In this document: positions 23,168 to 36,779 of the stretch, piece by piece
Layout: each line of letters starts with the position of its first letter
How positions within the stretch are numbered: the stretch's first letter is position 1
Source of the DNA: Piliocolobus tephrosceles
Lineage: Eukaryota > Chordata > Mammalia > Primates > Cercopithecidae
Assembly: GCF_002776525.5 (NCBI RefSeq)
Contig: NC_045441.1
Location: 92,899,298 to 92,963,297, forward strand
Direction: 5' to 3'
DNA length: 64,000 bases
The notes under the pieces: generated by a model
What the model was told of the DNA's origin: nothing
Databases searched by the model: none
Seen by the model: only the letters and a program-made list of their open reading frames with translations
Made by a program: the position numbers and the translations under genes

Positions 23168-26100
23168 ATCCATAACTAACAATCAATACTTAGTTTGTTC
23201 AGTGGGTTAAGCATTTTTGAATGTACATATAAGCTACAATTAGCAACTTCTCTATAACTTACTAGTTTCACAAATCAAACTAGGGTTTGAGTTTTATGTA
23301 CAATTATAAACCTAGGAGAGGAGAACAAAGAAGTGAAGCAGCCTATGTGTCTCAGGTGTTAAATATATGAAATTAAATTAACAGGCAAATTGAAATTCCT
23401 TTGACAACAAGAGTTGATAACTGTTTTCTAAAGCTAGGAAAGCATGCTTCCATAAAAAGCACTTTTACAATAAATAGAACTATCTGGATAGACTGCACAG
23501 TGTGAATGACTCTGTAAGGGACTGGTCTGTAAGGTTATTTAGAATGGTTTCTGTCTTTTGAACTGAAGATCCTGTTAGCTAGGAGTTCAGACAGTTCTTC
23601 AGTTTCCAGGTCCTCTAAACACCCACTTTAGATTCCTTGGCATGCAGAGTATTTCCTCCTTTACTGATAGACACTATTGCTTCTTGGTGCATCCCTTTCC
23701 AGTCTGTTCTCTTCATTTGAGAGAACAGATATTAAACAGATTATTTCAAGATAGAAAAATAATGTTTCTTAATCCAATATTTTTCTGTGAGGAGACCTCC
23801 TGTGAAACCATAAACTCTTTGGAAACTATGGATAAGGTCATATTTAGTTTCTGATAATCTTCTTTTTACACTGTGATTCCCATTAATAAACCACCAGGAA
23901 TTCAGTAAAATTGGGTACTTACATACAGCCCTTTGGTGATTTTGTGTGGAATTAAGGGACAGGGTTAATATTTATATAAAAGTATCATGAAATTATAAAA
24001 TCATATTTACTTATAAATTTAATGAAAACTCTAACAACTGAGTGGCAGCTGAATACCTTTTCTCTCACTTATATATACACATCATCCTAATCTCACTTCC
24101 ATTAGGTAATTACTGGGAAATTTAGTTAAGAAAATGAAAATAGCTAAAATAGCTTGACTTAACTTGTAGAATAGATTGATAGTAATAAAATTGAATCCAG
24201 TTTCCTGACTAATGGTGTATGGAGGATATCAAATTATTCTCTGTGATAAAAGAGGACATTAATGTGGTGTGTGTGGTTTCTACCATTGATCTATAAGTTT
24301 TACACAATATCAAGCGGATGCCTCTAATTATTTACCAACCACTCATCTCTTAACCCCTGCCACAGTGCTCCCACAACACTAACTGAACACCGCTTTGTAA
24401 GAAGTTACCCATAGTCTTTCTAAAGACCTATTTCTCTTCAATTCCTGGAAAGGGAAGATTATATATTACTTTGCTGCATTTTTGAAGCAAACTTCTTTGT
24501 TTGGCCTTGGAATATTTTGAAAATTCTGTTGATTATTTGATCCTTTTCCTTGTCTGTCTGCTTCACAAGGGTCTTCTTCTTATCCAATTTCACAAAAGCT
24601 GGGTGTTCTTCAAGGATCTGTCCTTGATTTCCTTCTTTTGCTCTTTGGACTTAAATTCTCTCTTCTCTGTTAATCATCTTCTCCAGAGACTAAGATCATT
24701 ATGTAAATGAGTCCCAAAACTGTCTGTTTGACTTCTGTATTCTAATTTCATTCTGACATTACAGACGCCAGCCAGCGATTACTATGGATGTTGGGTTATA
24801 GTGATCAGGAAAGTAGGCAGTGAAAAGACATAGAGGTGGGTTTCTATATATAGGGAGGTACAAAATTTAGAAAGACATGATGCAGGGAACTGGTAAGTTC
24901 CATGAAAGGAGTTCGATATGCACAAGAATATTTTTCGGTTAGATTCTTTGGTAAAACTTGATTGCATGGATCCAAATAAATAGATTTCTCTATTAAAAAA
25001 GAGTATGTCTTAGTCACTGAGATACTAGGAGATACATGATTTCATGTATATATGTGAAATATATAACACTATAAGTTATAAGGACTATAAGAAAAACTAC
25101 ATACAGTTTTGTTATCCTTGTGGAGTTAAAATGTGTATTAGAGGTTAGAGAGTGAGATCATATGGGGAAGAGTTTGGATAGTAATAAAAAGGCATACATA
25201 CAACCTGAAAGCTTAACACATCTTGGACACTACCTATGCCTGGCATTTCTCCCACTGCTATGGTGGCAAATATAAAGTACTCGTATTATTTCTATTGTGT
25301 GTCTGTTGCCATTACAAAACAACACAGGGAGCTAAAAAGAGAGTCAACAGCCAAGTGTCTAAATTGATTTACAATACTTCGATACCTTTCTATGCACATC
25401 ATATCCACGTTCTCCTACTAGTTGTACCTTGATTATTACATAGTAGGTTCAAATGGCATCACCTTTGACTTTTTCCTGATTCCTAGTATCCATATTAAAT
25501 AAGTCAGTGTTTTTTCTGAATCTTCTTCTAACGTAACTATCTTTTACTGATATATCTTTACATTCTCACCATTACTACTTGAGTTTAAACACATTTTACC
25601 TTATAACTTGGTAATTATACAAGTCTCTTAATTGGTCTTACTTCTTCCTATGCTCTGCTTTCAGGCAATTTCTTTTAAAGCACTTCTTTGATTACTTGAG
25701 TCTCTGGGATCATTGTTAAAATCCACTCTGATTCAGCAGGACGCATAAAATGTCCCAGCATCACACTATAGTTTGAAGTGTGGGCCCCTGATGCCTCACT
25801 GTTCTCTCCTTAGCACTATTCATATAGTCACTGAACTAAAATGGCTGCCTCACGTTGGACAAAATTTCAGTACAGTGACCACTGCCCTAAGAAACAATCA
25901 ATAGACATGACAAACAGATGGATGGAGGCCTACAAATACAAAACAGAATCCCCTATTCATGAAAGAGCTTAGTTAAATATCATTCTTAGGGCACATTCTT
26001 CCACAGCAACTTTGATTAATAAAACCTTTTTATTTTATTTTTTGAAATGATGTAATACCATACTCTCAGGGAACATAAAGGGAATTATAAGACCTACGAG

Positions 26101-26955
26101 GTTCTGTATCCTCCTGTCACTCACTACCTGGGAAACTAACTTTATTTTACTCTTTACATTTTGGGGCTTATGCATAGTTGATTATTTCTTATATTTGTTT
26201 TTATGGATAGTTTTAGCCCTGACCACAGCCTCACAAGCCCCTTAACCATACTGTGTCCCCTCCCTGACCATATTGTGTCCCCTCCCTGTGCTATTCCCCA
26301 CAGCAACTAGTCCAGAACTTTTCACACTCCACAAATCCCTCAAGCCTTGTCTCCCAGATATTCTCCCTCACCTGTTTTCAGATGCAGAGGATGGTTTCCC
26401 TTATCTTACAAGACAACCATGAAGATTGTAATTCAATCTCATTATTGAGGGATTCAAACTTATGGGGCAAAGAATCACAAAAACCTTCAATTGAAATGAA
26501 GTAGTTAGGCTGAAGAAACTTCAGAGAGTTGTAAATAATTGCATTTTTAACAACAGTGGAATAAACTAGTGTCCCTAGCTCTGGTCCATAGGATTTATAG
26601 GAGTTTCGTACAAATAAATCACAGCATTAAGCTTCATATTACTGAGTTTTTAACATAGATTTTATTCATTTCTAAAAGATTTCACACAAAATAAATTGCC
26701 AATTATTTTCTCATTCGTACAGTTTTGCATCCTAGTTATGAAAGAGAGTCATCATAGAGGATATTTTCTAAAAATTTTTATCCTGGTACAATATTTTTCT
26801 CCTGGTCACTGTAAAAGCCAATAAAAGCAAAGAATCATTTTGAAATCACATTTTGTAGCAGAGGCTTAAGGTAACTAAAACAATGGCAGGAATATTCAGA
26901 ATCTGACATATAGAAAACTGAGGTTCTTCTCTCAAAACCTGATCACTCCAGTGTT
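23168..26955. other. Intergenic sequence, largely unique
   Basis: Nearly 3.8 kb without a recognised gene or a confident repeat. Short ORFs show no domain or family resemblance. Confidence 0.5.
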
Positions 26956-26957
26956 TC

Positions 26958-27145
26958 TTTTTAGAAAAACAATCTCAACTTTTATTTTAGATTCAGGGGT
27001 TACATGTGCAAATTACTTGAATATATTGTGTGATGCTGAAGTTTGGGGTACAAATGATCCTGTCACCCAAGTAGTGAGCCTTGGTAACTACTGTTACCAA
27101 GTAGTAAAAACCACCCAATAGTAGGTTTTGTTCTCAACAATAGTC
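26958..27145 (-). mobile_element. L1 3' UTR fragment
   Basis: 'agattcaggggttacatgtgcaaattacttgaatatattgtgtgatgctgaagtttggggtac' is the reverse of an L1 3' UTR end. It includes a small inverted repeat (see findings). Confidence 0.75.
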
Positions 27146-27494
27146 AATCTTTCAACCTGTGAAAACTTCTTTAAAAAGAAAAAAAAAAAAATAGTCATAC
27201 AAAAGTCATACAGCCTGATCATCTGCATAAGCCAAACACCTAAGCATCATCCTTGATATTTTCCTGTCCCTCAACCTGCATGTGTAACCCATTTCCAAGT
27301 CCTGCTTCTTTCATCATTTGAATATTTCTCAAAGTAGTCCACTTCTTTCCCCCTGCATTGCCATCGTCCTTGTGCCAACCATCATCCAGACTATAGCCAG
27401 TATAAAGTAAGTAGTAGTATAAACTAAGGAAGCAGCCGATCCAGGCACAATCTTTGGCTTTGCCCCATTTTATATGTAGTCCATTGGGGTATCT

Positions 27495-27645
27495 TTTGAA
27501 TCTCAAGTTTCTCAACTATATAAAGAAGATAATTTGAGTAATATCAGTATTAACTCCATAGGTTTTTGGTGCATTAAATGAGATCATCCATAAATTGCTT
27601 AGCACAGTATTTAGCACATTCTAAAACTCCTAAATATTGGTGCCT
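27495..27645 (+). mobile_element. MIR SINE
   Basis: Body and 3' part of a MIR: 'taactccataggtttttggtgcattaaatgagatc ... cttagcacagtatttagcacatt'. Confidence 0.7.
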
Positions 27646-27704
27646 GCTTTCTTTAGATTAGCATAGTATATTCATTATATTAATCAATACATTCTTTGAA
27701 ACTG

Positions 27705-28035
27705 TGCTTTTTAATATGGCAGCCACTAACCATGTGTGGCTATTAAGAACTGGAAAGGTGAATAGTACGACTTGAGACAGTCTTGTAAGTGTAGAATATA
27801 TGCTAGATTTGAAAAACAAATGGTATTTAAAAAGTGTTAAATATCTCCACAGTAATTTTATATTGATTACAGGTTAAAATACTAATATTTTGATAGACTG
27901 GATTGAAATACATTATTAGAATTAATTTTGTTTCTTTTTACTTTGCAATATGTCTGCTAGAAAAATTAAAGTTACATATGTGGCTCACATTTATGGTTAA
28001 CATTATTTCCACTGAGCAACACTGATCTAGACTTT
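27705..28035. mobile_element. DNA transposon remnant (MER-type), name uncertain
   Basis: 'taatatggcagccactaaccatgtgtggctatt' begins a common MER repeat, and the far end carries the loosely inverted 'tatgtggctcacatttatggtta'. Probably hAT-related; family not fixed. Confidence 0.55.
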
Positions 28036-28149
28036 ACTGTGTCTATTTTCTCATATTTTTATCATTTATATAGAATGGCTGGCTACATTTTTAAAAGGTT
28101 CCAAGTGATCTGAGTTTTTGTTTAAAACCCATTTTTAACATACGTGAAA

Positions 28150-28390
28150 TCGAGCTCAAGAGATTGGGACCATCCTGGTGAACATGATGAAACCCTGTCT
28201 CTATTAAAAATACAAAAATTAGCTGGGTGTGGTGGTGCCCTCCTGTAGTCCCAGCTACTTGGGAGGCTGAGGCAGAGAATAGCTTGAACCCAGAAGGGGG
28301 AGGTTGCAGTGAGCTGAGATCATGCCAGTGCACTCTAGCCTGGCGACAGAGCAAGATACATCAAGACTCTGTCTCAAAACAAAAAAATAA
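28150..28390 (+). mobile_element. Old Alu, 5'-truncated
   Basis: Starts in the left arm at 'ctcaagagattgggaccatcc', includes the linker and right arm, ends in a CAAAAA tail. A short insertion, 'atacatcaag', lies before the final 'ACTCTGTCTC'. AluJ/S age by divergence. Confidence 0.85.
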
Positions 28391-28789
28391 AGTGAAATTT
28401 GTTAGAGAAGGAGGTCAAAAAATCCTGACCAGAGGTAGGAGCGTGGAATTTTAATGTTTTAAAATATTGATCTTTTAAACTATAAATCAGTTATTTGAAA
28501 CCAAATTTCTTTTTTTTTTTCCTAAAGGAAGATGTATCTGTAGCTCATTAGTTTCCATTCAATACTGTCCTCAATTAGTCTTAATAAATCAACTCCTGAT
28601 TTTAAGGTAAGAATCTGTCTTGAAACTTTGAATATTAGAAATGTAGATGTATGCCTGAAGTACTGGGTGTTATCTAGAAGGACTTTTGGGAAAAAATCTG
28701 GATTGAGTTAATTGAAAATCTTCACAGAGCAGAAAGTGTAGGTGATTATTGCTTATTCAGTGTTAATGTTTTTAATGTAAAAGAGATAT

Positions 28790-29535
28790 TTTTCCAGTTG
28801 TTTGTTCTTGTATACGATGCTACAATACATTTTCTTATAAATGTGTCATTTTTACAAGAAGAGGAACATGAAACAAATTTGACAAATTTTTCATTTTTAT
28901 TATATTATTTATCTGCTCTTAAAGTACTATTTTTTCATATTAATTCTAGTAATCTGTTTATAAATTATTTTGAGCATTACATTAGGATATTCATATCATG
29001 ACATTTTGCCTCTTGTTCCTATTATCTTTACTTATTATTTTTCTTGTTTCAATGTCTCAGCCAGGACCTCAGATCAATGTTGAACTATAGTAGTGATTGC
29101 AGGTGTCTTTGTCTTGATGTCCACCAGAAAATGAATGAATCTGAAATGCCACTATTAAATATGACACTTACTATATAGTAGGTAGCTCCCTTTTTATTAA
29201 GGAAGTGCCTCTCTTTTTCCTCATTTGCTAAAAATTTTTGTCTTAACTGTGTGAAAAATTGTATTGAATATTTTTTTCAGCATCAGCTGAAAGATCCTAT
29301 ATTTTTTCTTTTTGATCATTTGATGCAACATTTATTAATTATTATTGACTATTACAATCTTCCTGGTTCACATCAAATTTCTACATATGTAACATTCATT
29401 TTCAATCATAAATCTCATTTTGGCCTTTACTTTTTTCTGATATTAAAATTTCCAGTTGATATGTTCCAGATATACTTTTCCATGCCCCCATGATCAAGTT
29501 TTCTGTGTCTTATGTTTTTTGTGTGTATCCTTTAG
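28790..29535 (-). mobile_element. Old L1 ORF2 fragment, antisense
   Basis: The reverse strand corresponds to the reverse-transcriptase region of an old L1 ('agtgattgcaggtgtctttgtcttg', 'catttgatgcaacatttattaattattattgac'). Heavily diverged, interrupted by an AluJ-like element at 29537. Confidence 0.55.
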
Positions 29536-29536
29536 A

Positions 29537-29792
29537 CAGAGTGCAGTGGCACATCTTGACTCACTGAAACCTCTGCTTCCCAGACTCAGACAATCATCTC
29601 AGCTCAGCCTCCCGAGTTGCAGGGACTACAGGTGTGCACCACCATCCCTAGCTAATTTTTTTTTTTTTTTTTAAGAGATGAGGTTTTGCCACATTGTTCA
29701 GGCTGGTCTCCAACTTCTGGGCTCAAGCAGTCCACCTGCGTTGGCCTCCCAAAATGCTGGGATTGCAGGAGTGAGTCACTGCAACTGTCCAC
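29537..29792 (-). mobile_element. Old Alu (AluJ-like), truncated
   Basis: Reverse Alu lacking the 3' tail region; AGTGCAGTGGCACATCTTGAC to GTGAGTCACTGCAACTGTCC with many differences from AluY and an expanded T17 in the linker region. Confidence 0.85.
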
Positions 29793-30985
29793 TAGTTTTT
29801 CTTTTAAGTACAATCTGAGAGTTCTTATCTTTTGATTGGTAAGGTTTATCTACTTTAGTCAGTTTATCATAAATTATTTTTTTTACAGTTGCATTAAAAG
29901 TTGTTTCTGTCCTAGTTTGTGTTTTTTTCTACTCTGATTTTTAAAATTTTATGTTTCCTGTCTCCCTGATTTTAATTAGATGATTCTTATGAACTGAACT
30001 ATATGCATTCTATCTTTATTATTTTGGTAATAATTATTAATTTATTAAGATTATTTTAACAAATATTATTTGATCATTGACTATATCCCATGAAATGCTT
30101 TAAGCACTGGAAAATAAAACAGATTGATATTTTGTTTATGTTTCCATATCATGTCTGTAACCTTATAGATAGCTGTTTTCCCCCGAACAAAACCAAGTGT
30201 TAACACATCCCTCCCCACCTTTCTCTCTTCTCCTCAAAACTTTCACAATATTAGTAGCAGTTGAAGTATTAGTATTGGATTTTTATCCTTACACAAATGT
30301 TTAAATTATTGTTTTTGGATAAATTCTACTCTGCTTTTTACATATTCTTCCCTTCCATAGTAATTTCGCTTACAAAATCAATTGCTTCCTTTCAAAAGCT
30401 AAACCTCTCAGAATTCTTTCAGCGATTCTTCATGTTGCTAGACTCTCTGAAAACTAATCTTACATTTGCTTGAACATTGAAATGATAGCTTCACTGAATG
30501 CAATATCAGGTTTAAATTTTTTTTCTTGAAAATCTTCTTGCATTCAGTGTTGTTGTTGTCAAGTCTAATTAAGGTACTGAATTTTAGTTTCCTGTGGATA
30601 ATCTAATTATTCTCTTGGAAAATCTTAAGAGTTTCTCTTTGTCTTTAATGATTTTAAATGTCACTATAATAAATCTAAATGAGGATTTTTTCCTACTCAT
30701 CTCTCCTATTCAGTTCTTGATGTGCCCTTTTAATATTAAGTCTTATATCTCTCATTAATTTTAACACTTATCAGTAATTTTTTTCTTCAAATATTTTCTC
30801 TACGTGTATACCTTGCTTTTCATCCTAGATGGGCACTGCAATTTCTATTATTATTCTCCATATATTTTGACTTCTTTTTTATTCTATCTCTTTATTTCCT
30901 GCTACTGCGTTTTGAGAGACTTCTTCAACCTTACCTTCTAGTTCAATAAATCATTCTGTAAGTATATTCAACGAGTTTTCTTCAA
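29793..30985 (-). mobile_element. Old L1/HAL1-like sequence, antisense (low confidence)
   Basis: T-rich + strand with phrases such as 'ttccttctagttcaataaatcattctg' (about 30930-30955) fits antisense of an ancient LINE. A diverged L2/MIR-like stretch may lie at 30055-30120. Boundaries are guesses. Confidence 0.35.
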
Positions 30986-31009
30986 TGCAATAAGTAACTA
31001 AAAAAAAAT

Positions 31010-31110
31010 GAAATGGAAAACAGATCCACTTTATGATAACAACAAAAACTACCAATTGCCTAGGAATTAATCTAGCAATGGTTGCCCAAGAGATTTATAG
31101 AACTTTTTCT
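31010..31110 (+). mobile_element. L1 ORF2 fragment
   Basis: 'aaactaccaattgcctaggaattaatctagcaa' corresponds to an internal L1 ORF2 segment; only about 100 bases remain. Confidence 0.55.
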
Positions 31111-32049
31111 CTCCAGTTCTTGGCCAACTTCTAAGCTACTCATGCATAGAATGAGGCTCTGGGAGGGGTAGCAAAGACCAACTTCTAGGAGGCTAAGAGA
31201 TGAACAGAGATTTCAGAGGTAGAGTAGCAGTATGGAGAGATTGGAGTGTAGGCCGAGGCAGAGTAGAGAGACTTCAGTGAACAAACCATGCATTTAATTA
31301 AAATCCAAGAAAGTCCACACTCTAACATTAAGAACATATTCTAGGAATAGTGGCTATATTCTAGAAGTAGAAATACAATTGAAATAGATCTGTCCTAACA
31401 AAATCTAACAGCAAGTTTTGAAGATTCAGGGGGTCCACAGGTAATTTAACTGCCTGCCAGAACAAAACTCATGTTTTGACAAAGTTAATAGAACCTCCAT
31501 ATAAATTATATATAATGTCTAGATATGCAAAGAAATAAGAAAATGTAAGAGGAATAGTGTTTAAAAATAGTCAAGAGAAGCAGAACTCAAGATTATCCAG
31601 GTATTGGAGTTATCAGATAAGAACTTTGGGATAACAGTGTGTAACATGGGGGAAAAATTGACAAAAATAATAAAGAGAGTAGTTTATACATTTTTATACA
31701 TATGTATCAATTATTAGAATGTTTAAGATAAATCAAATGGACTCAGCAGAAGACATGATTAAAGATCAAGAGAAAGGACACACATTAAACACAAAATACT
31801 GGATGCATGTAAATGGGAAGAAGACGGAAATTGAATAGGCATACAAAAGAAAAGTAATTTTAAAGAAATGAACATGAGGACAATAAAAGGCTTTGCATAT
31901 GACATGGAATTTAGCAAGGCAAACATCGGGAAATGTATTTGATTTCATTTTGTGTATTTGAAATCCTTATAAGGAAGGAGGTGGGGGTAGAAATCTGTTT
32001 TGACTTTCTGCATTGAGGACTAAGAGTTTTGACTTTAAAAAGTCAATTT
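31111..32049. other. Unassigned sequence, possibly ancient LINE
   Basis: 31560-31700 ('aggtattggagttatcagataagaactttggg') resembles ancient HAL1/L1 ORF1 regions, but weakly. No gene seen. Confidence 0.35.
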
Positions 32050-32680
32050 GTTAAACTGTTTTAAGTATGTTAAGATTTTCTATTTCTCCTTGAATTGGTT
32101 TTACTAGTATATAATTTTGTAGGATTTTGCCCATTTTATCTGCTTTCAAATTATTAGCAAAAGATTATGTGTGGCATTTTATTTGTGTAAATCTTTATAA
32201 TAATTACAGAGATGTCATCTTTTGTGTTCTAATGTTTATTTGTACCTTTATGACTTTATAAAAACTATTGAAGTTTGTCTACTTATGTTTCTCAAAAAAT
32301 TTTGTGATAGGTATTTTATTAACTACATCTATTGTTTCTTCGTTTTTTTTTTTTTTTTTTTGTATTTACGTTCTCTTTTTTACTTTCTTCTATTTTCTTG
32401 AGGCTTGTTCTATTTTATCCTAGATTTGAGTTCATTAATTTAAAATCTGTCTTATAATGTAATAAATGCAGTTAAGATGACGTGTCTCTAATTAATCCCT
32501 TTAAATGCACCCCACAAGATTTGATATGTGGTACCTTCAGTTATTCCTTTCTAAATATTTCATAATTTGCATTGCAATATTTTACCACTTAAATTATTTT
32601 TACATTTGTCACTCTCTATATACATTGTTATATTAACAATTCATTTTCAGTTTTATTTTACTGTGATTCAAGAAAATGGC
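32050..32680 (-). mobile_element. Old L1 ORF2 fragment, antisense
   Basis: Reverse strand matches L1 ORF2 around 'tttaaatgcaccccacaagatttgatatgtgg'. It contains a T22 tract (32343-32362). Confidence 0.55.
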
Positions 32681-33039
32681 CTTTATTACAGAATCTCTTC
32701 ATTTTTTCCCCAAGAAAGGATGTAAAAGACCAATCAGTCAGAGTCGGCCTCATAATGGTTGCCAGATTCAAGCACCAAATGGCTTTATTTAAGGGAAGAT
32801 GGTTAGTGAAACAAACAAAGGTGCCCACTTCTGTGACTAGTGCCCAAGCCAAAACTGATATTCCTGACTTTTCGCCTTTACCACCCATTTTGCATTTGTT
32901 CTACCCTTGACCATCCTGTTGGCTGGTCTGAGTGGCTTGCTTGGCAGGGAGACTCAGAACTTTACACGTTGTGAGTCGGAACTTTATCATTTAGTGTCCA
33001 TTTCCTCGTGTGGCAGCCGTATTACAGTGATGCCCATCT

Positions 33040-33485
33040 CCTCGTATTGAGGTTCTGGTGTAGTACCCTCACTCATTAAATAATATCTGTCCCTGCGTGA
33101 CTGACAGAATATGGCAGATGTGATCATGCACGACTTCTGAGGCTAGGTTATAAAAGGCGTTGCAACTTATGCCTTGGTCTCTTGGAAGACACACTCCTGG
33201 TTCTCTGGGCTACTGTATAAGATATCCATCTGCCTTGAGGATAATATGCTAGAGAGACCCTATTCAGAAGCCCTGAATCATATGAGTGCCTGAGACTACA
33301 TAAAGAGAAAGAGATGCATGGACAGTCCCCAAATGCTCCAGCCCCAGCCTTCAAGTCATCCCAATTGAGAACCCAGACAACTCATATAGCAAAGATAAGA
33401 TGTTCCTGCTGAGCTCTGCACAAATTGTACATTATAAACATAACAATTTATTGTTTTAATCTTAATCCACTAAATTTTACAGAGA
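33040..33485 (+). mobile_element. Probable old LTR
   Basis: 'actgacagaatatggcagatgtgatcatgcacgacttctgaggctaggttataaaag' through to 'cttaatccactaaattttac' resembles a known mammalian LTR/MaLR-like repeat. Family uncertain. Confidence 0.5.
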
Positions 33486-33486
33486 A

Positions 33487-33517
33487 ATATATATATATAT
33501 ATATACATACATACATC
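33487..33517. repeat. TA/TACA microsatellite
   Basis: About nine TA units followed by TACATACATACAT, at the end of the LTR-like segment. Confidence 0.9.
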
Positions 33518-33999
33518 TTTTCTAACCATTGTTGCTGAAGTTATCCATTTACGGTTACCATGGGCATAAAAGTTCATAAATTCAGTGGGTTCTAGACAAC
33601 GTCCTCTGGGTCCTCATTATGTAACAGGTGGAGACTATCATGGTAATTAGGATTGATTACTCCCACTGACATTGTAACTTCTTTCTTTGCTTGCTGGTCC
33701 ACCAGCATGAGGATTGGCATCAGTCTTGTTTGCTTTTGTATTAACATATCTTATCAGTCTGCCTTTGTACTAGCCTAAGTTCTTTTCCCCTAGGTTGGTT
33801 GACTATTGGGAGTACCACTTGAGGCCAAATGTGTCAGCTGAGATAGGAGTGTCTGTACAGCAGAGGTAAGTGATATGGTTGTCTAGGTCACACAATTGTA
33901 TGATTTACCAGTGTATTCTGGTGCTCAGGCTGAAACTCAAATATCATTTCTGCATCTGCCCAATATAAAAAATGATGGACCTGATTATACTCAGTTCAG

Positions 34000-36750
34000 A
34001 TAATTAAACCCCAGTGGCATAGTCACTTAGCATCCTGTAGTCAGGCCATCAGTTTCTAGTAGGATCCAGTATAATGACAGGAATGTTTATTCAAATTGAG
34101 AATAGTTCTTTTACAGAGAAAGAATTATCTTTCTGTAAAACCCTAGAAACTTCTCAAACTCATAGCAACCTGTTTCCATAGATATCTCTACCTCAAGCCA
34201 ATCTGCTCTGTTATAAGGCCTAAGTGGCTAGACACCTCAGGCTGGATCTTCTGCAGACCTCTCTCTTCCATTAAGCCTTTCTGAAAATTAACAGCTTTCA
34301 AGTCTCCAAATATTACATGAGTCAGAGTAGTGATATAATGTTCAGTCCACCTCCAAAATCAAAAGAGGACTATTAAACTCTGTGTATCTTTCAGATAAGT
34401 GTCGACTGAAAAGTGCAAAAATTTATCCTTAATTTTAAAAGGGATGTTGTGCCATGTCACTGACCACTGGACATCCAAAACTGTGGCCATTCCTTGAATC
34501 TTCATAAGGCTTATCTCTAATCCTCTGACACCTCTGACAACTACTATACTTCTCATGTCCTGCTCACCGAGTCCAATTTTCATGATGTTATCAGTTTACT
34601 GACCTGTGTTATATTCTAGAGATTGGCAAGATAATCAAGATATCTGCATTCTCTACTGTGAAAGAAAGCAGGACAGTTTGCATATCCCTGGACTTGAGAG
34701 TCAATGGGTACTACTGTTTTTACCATGTGAATAAAAACAGAACTTGGTTCTCTTTATTAAAGAGAATTGGAGAAAAAATACATATGCAAGATCAATAGTC
34801 TTATAGGAAGTGCCAAAGCCTGTGTTAATCTACTGTCACTTAACTTAGTGGTAGCTCCAATAGCAGCTTCTGTGGCAGATGGTATAATATAGCAGCTGTG
34901 AAGCTGTGATCAGGACTGCCAATTGGATAAATTTATAGTAATGTACTGTCATCTACCATGATCCATTTCATTTTCGTAGGGTACATACAGGTGAATTAAA
35001 TAGAAATATGATGTGGGCCATCACCCCTACATCCTCTACATCTTTGATAGTGATGCTAATCTCAGCATTTCTTACCGTGATATAACGTTACCTCTGATTT
35101 ATAATTTTCCTCAGGATGGAAGTGTAGTTTTTGGGTCTGCTACTTGGCTCTTGATGCCCTAGTAACTTTTATTCCACGGACCATAATGTATGGGTTCTGC
35201 TAGCTGCTAAGTATTTCTCTTTGCATACTGCACATAAGGACCAGGGAAATAGCCACAGGTTAAGTCCAAATATACTTGGATGTACTATGAAATGGACTTG
35301 GGTCAAACTCTATCTAGTCTCTGTAAGCTCCCATTTAACCAGAGTACTGCAGTTGTGCTTCAGATCCCGTGACATCAGTGTCAGCTCAGAACTTATATCT
35401 AAATGTCCTAGAAATATCTGTGTTGTCCCATTCCCCAGCACTGTTACCCTAGAAATGGTTTCAGGTCCCCTTGGAGAATAATCAAGGAAATATTTACTGT
35501 ATATACTTCAGGTGGGATTGCAGGCTCTTTTTTTTTTTCTCAAGGGAACCATTCTCTTCAATCAATTAAGTCCATATTTGAGAACTAAATTACATTTGGA
35601 AATTGGGTATGGAACCACAGTTTTCCAATTTAGCAGGTGATGTCAGCCTTCTGCCCATCATCTCTTCATTCTCTCATTCTCTTGTCTATCTATCTCATGA
35701 CTAAGAACACCGTGGTCTATTAACTATTACCACAGGTGTGAAGGCCAAGGCAAATTGATGGCAAGTCTAGTAATTTCACCTGCCTTCTCTGATGATTGAG
35801 TGTTGTATCAGCTGGGCCCAGTTCAACAGCAACAACTCCTACCATCAGCCACAGCTAGCAGAGCACAGCTGCCAGCAAGATGTCGGTACCCTCTTAAAAC
35901 TTCGTTGCTTATAGAGTGTTTTCTGGGCCACACAAGAATCTCAATCAGGTGTGCATACTCAGGTTGTACCTAACATTCCCGTATCTTCAAATTTTCTCAC
36001 TCCTTCCTCAATACCATGTTAGGATGTTCCAGATTTTTCACTGTATTTCCTATACTGAAGCCTCAAAGAGGTATCCCAGAAGAATATTTTGGGGTAGACA
36101 TCAGTGTCATTTCTAGATTATCAAATTCGAAGCCTTTTGTGATTGCCTCTATTCAATAAATTCTCCCATACCCAGCCTAATATTGCACCTCTTCAGGTAT
36201 AAATAAGAAGCTTTATTCTGATATTTGCTTCTCAGGTTGCTGACAGTATTTATTAGTCAGGTATGTCAATTCCTTTGATGTAAACTATTTTCTCCTGAAG
36301 ATGGATCATACTTCTCTCCTCTGCCACTGCTGAGCTCTAGTCAGTGCTCCTAGCTACTGACTAGAGGCAATAAAGGGAGGTGGGTAGACTATGAGGGAAA
36401 GCATTATCTGTAGAGGCACTTGCCTCAGATTATGTCATTGTAAAATCTGAGGCTTGGAGAAGAGGGCTTCTTCTGCCATCCTGGAAGTTCAGTAGAACTT
36501 GTGAATTCAATATTTTCAGGCTTGTTCACCCAAATTACCCTGTTTCAGGTCTCTCTCAACATTCTATTCTTTCCTATGAAGCCACTGATTTTAGTATAGG
36601 GGCCTCTTGAGTCTTTGCATTCAGGATACATCGAGGCTCTGCTACTCTTTCAGTAAATCCTGAGCCTGATTTTCAGCACATTCTTCCATGATGCCACAGA
36701 AGAGGAGAATCTCCCTAAAAACTTCCCCGGAAGTTCTTCAGATTTCACAT
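34000..36750 (-). mobile_element. Decayed ERV-L-like pol region, antisense
   Basis: On the - strand, short broken segments resemble ERV-L reverse transcriptase. The clearest lie at about 34390-34620, with a degenerate version of the conserved aspartate-containing catalytic motif near 34570-34580. Protease-like or upstream sequence may extend to about 36.7 kb. Many stops and frameshifts; no coding capacity remains. Edges and the gag part are uncertain. Confidence 0.55.
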
Positions 36751-36779
36751 TGTTCTGTGTTATGGCATTTGGCTGACCT

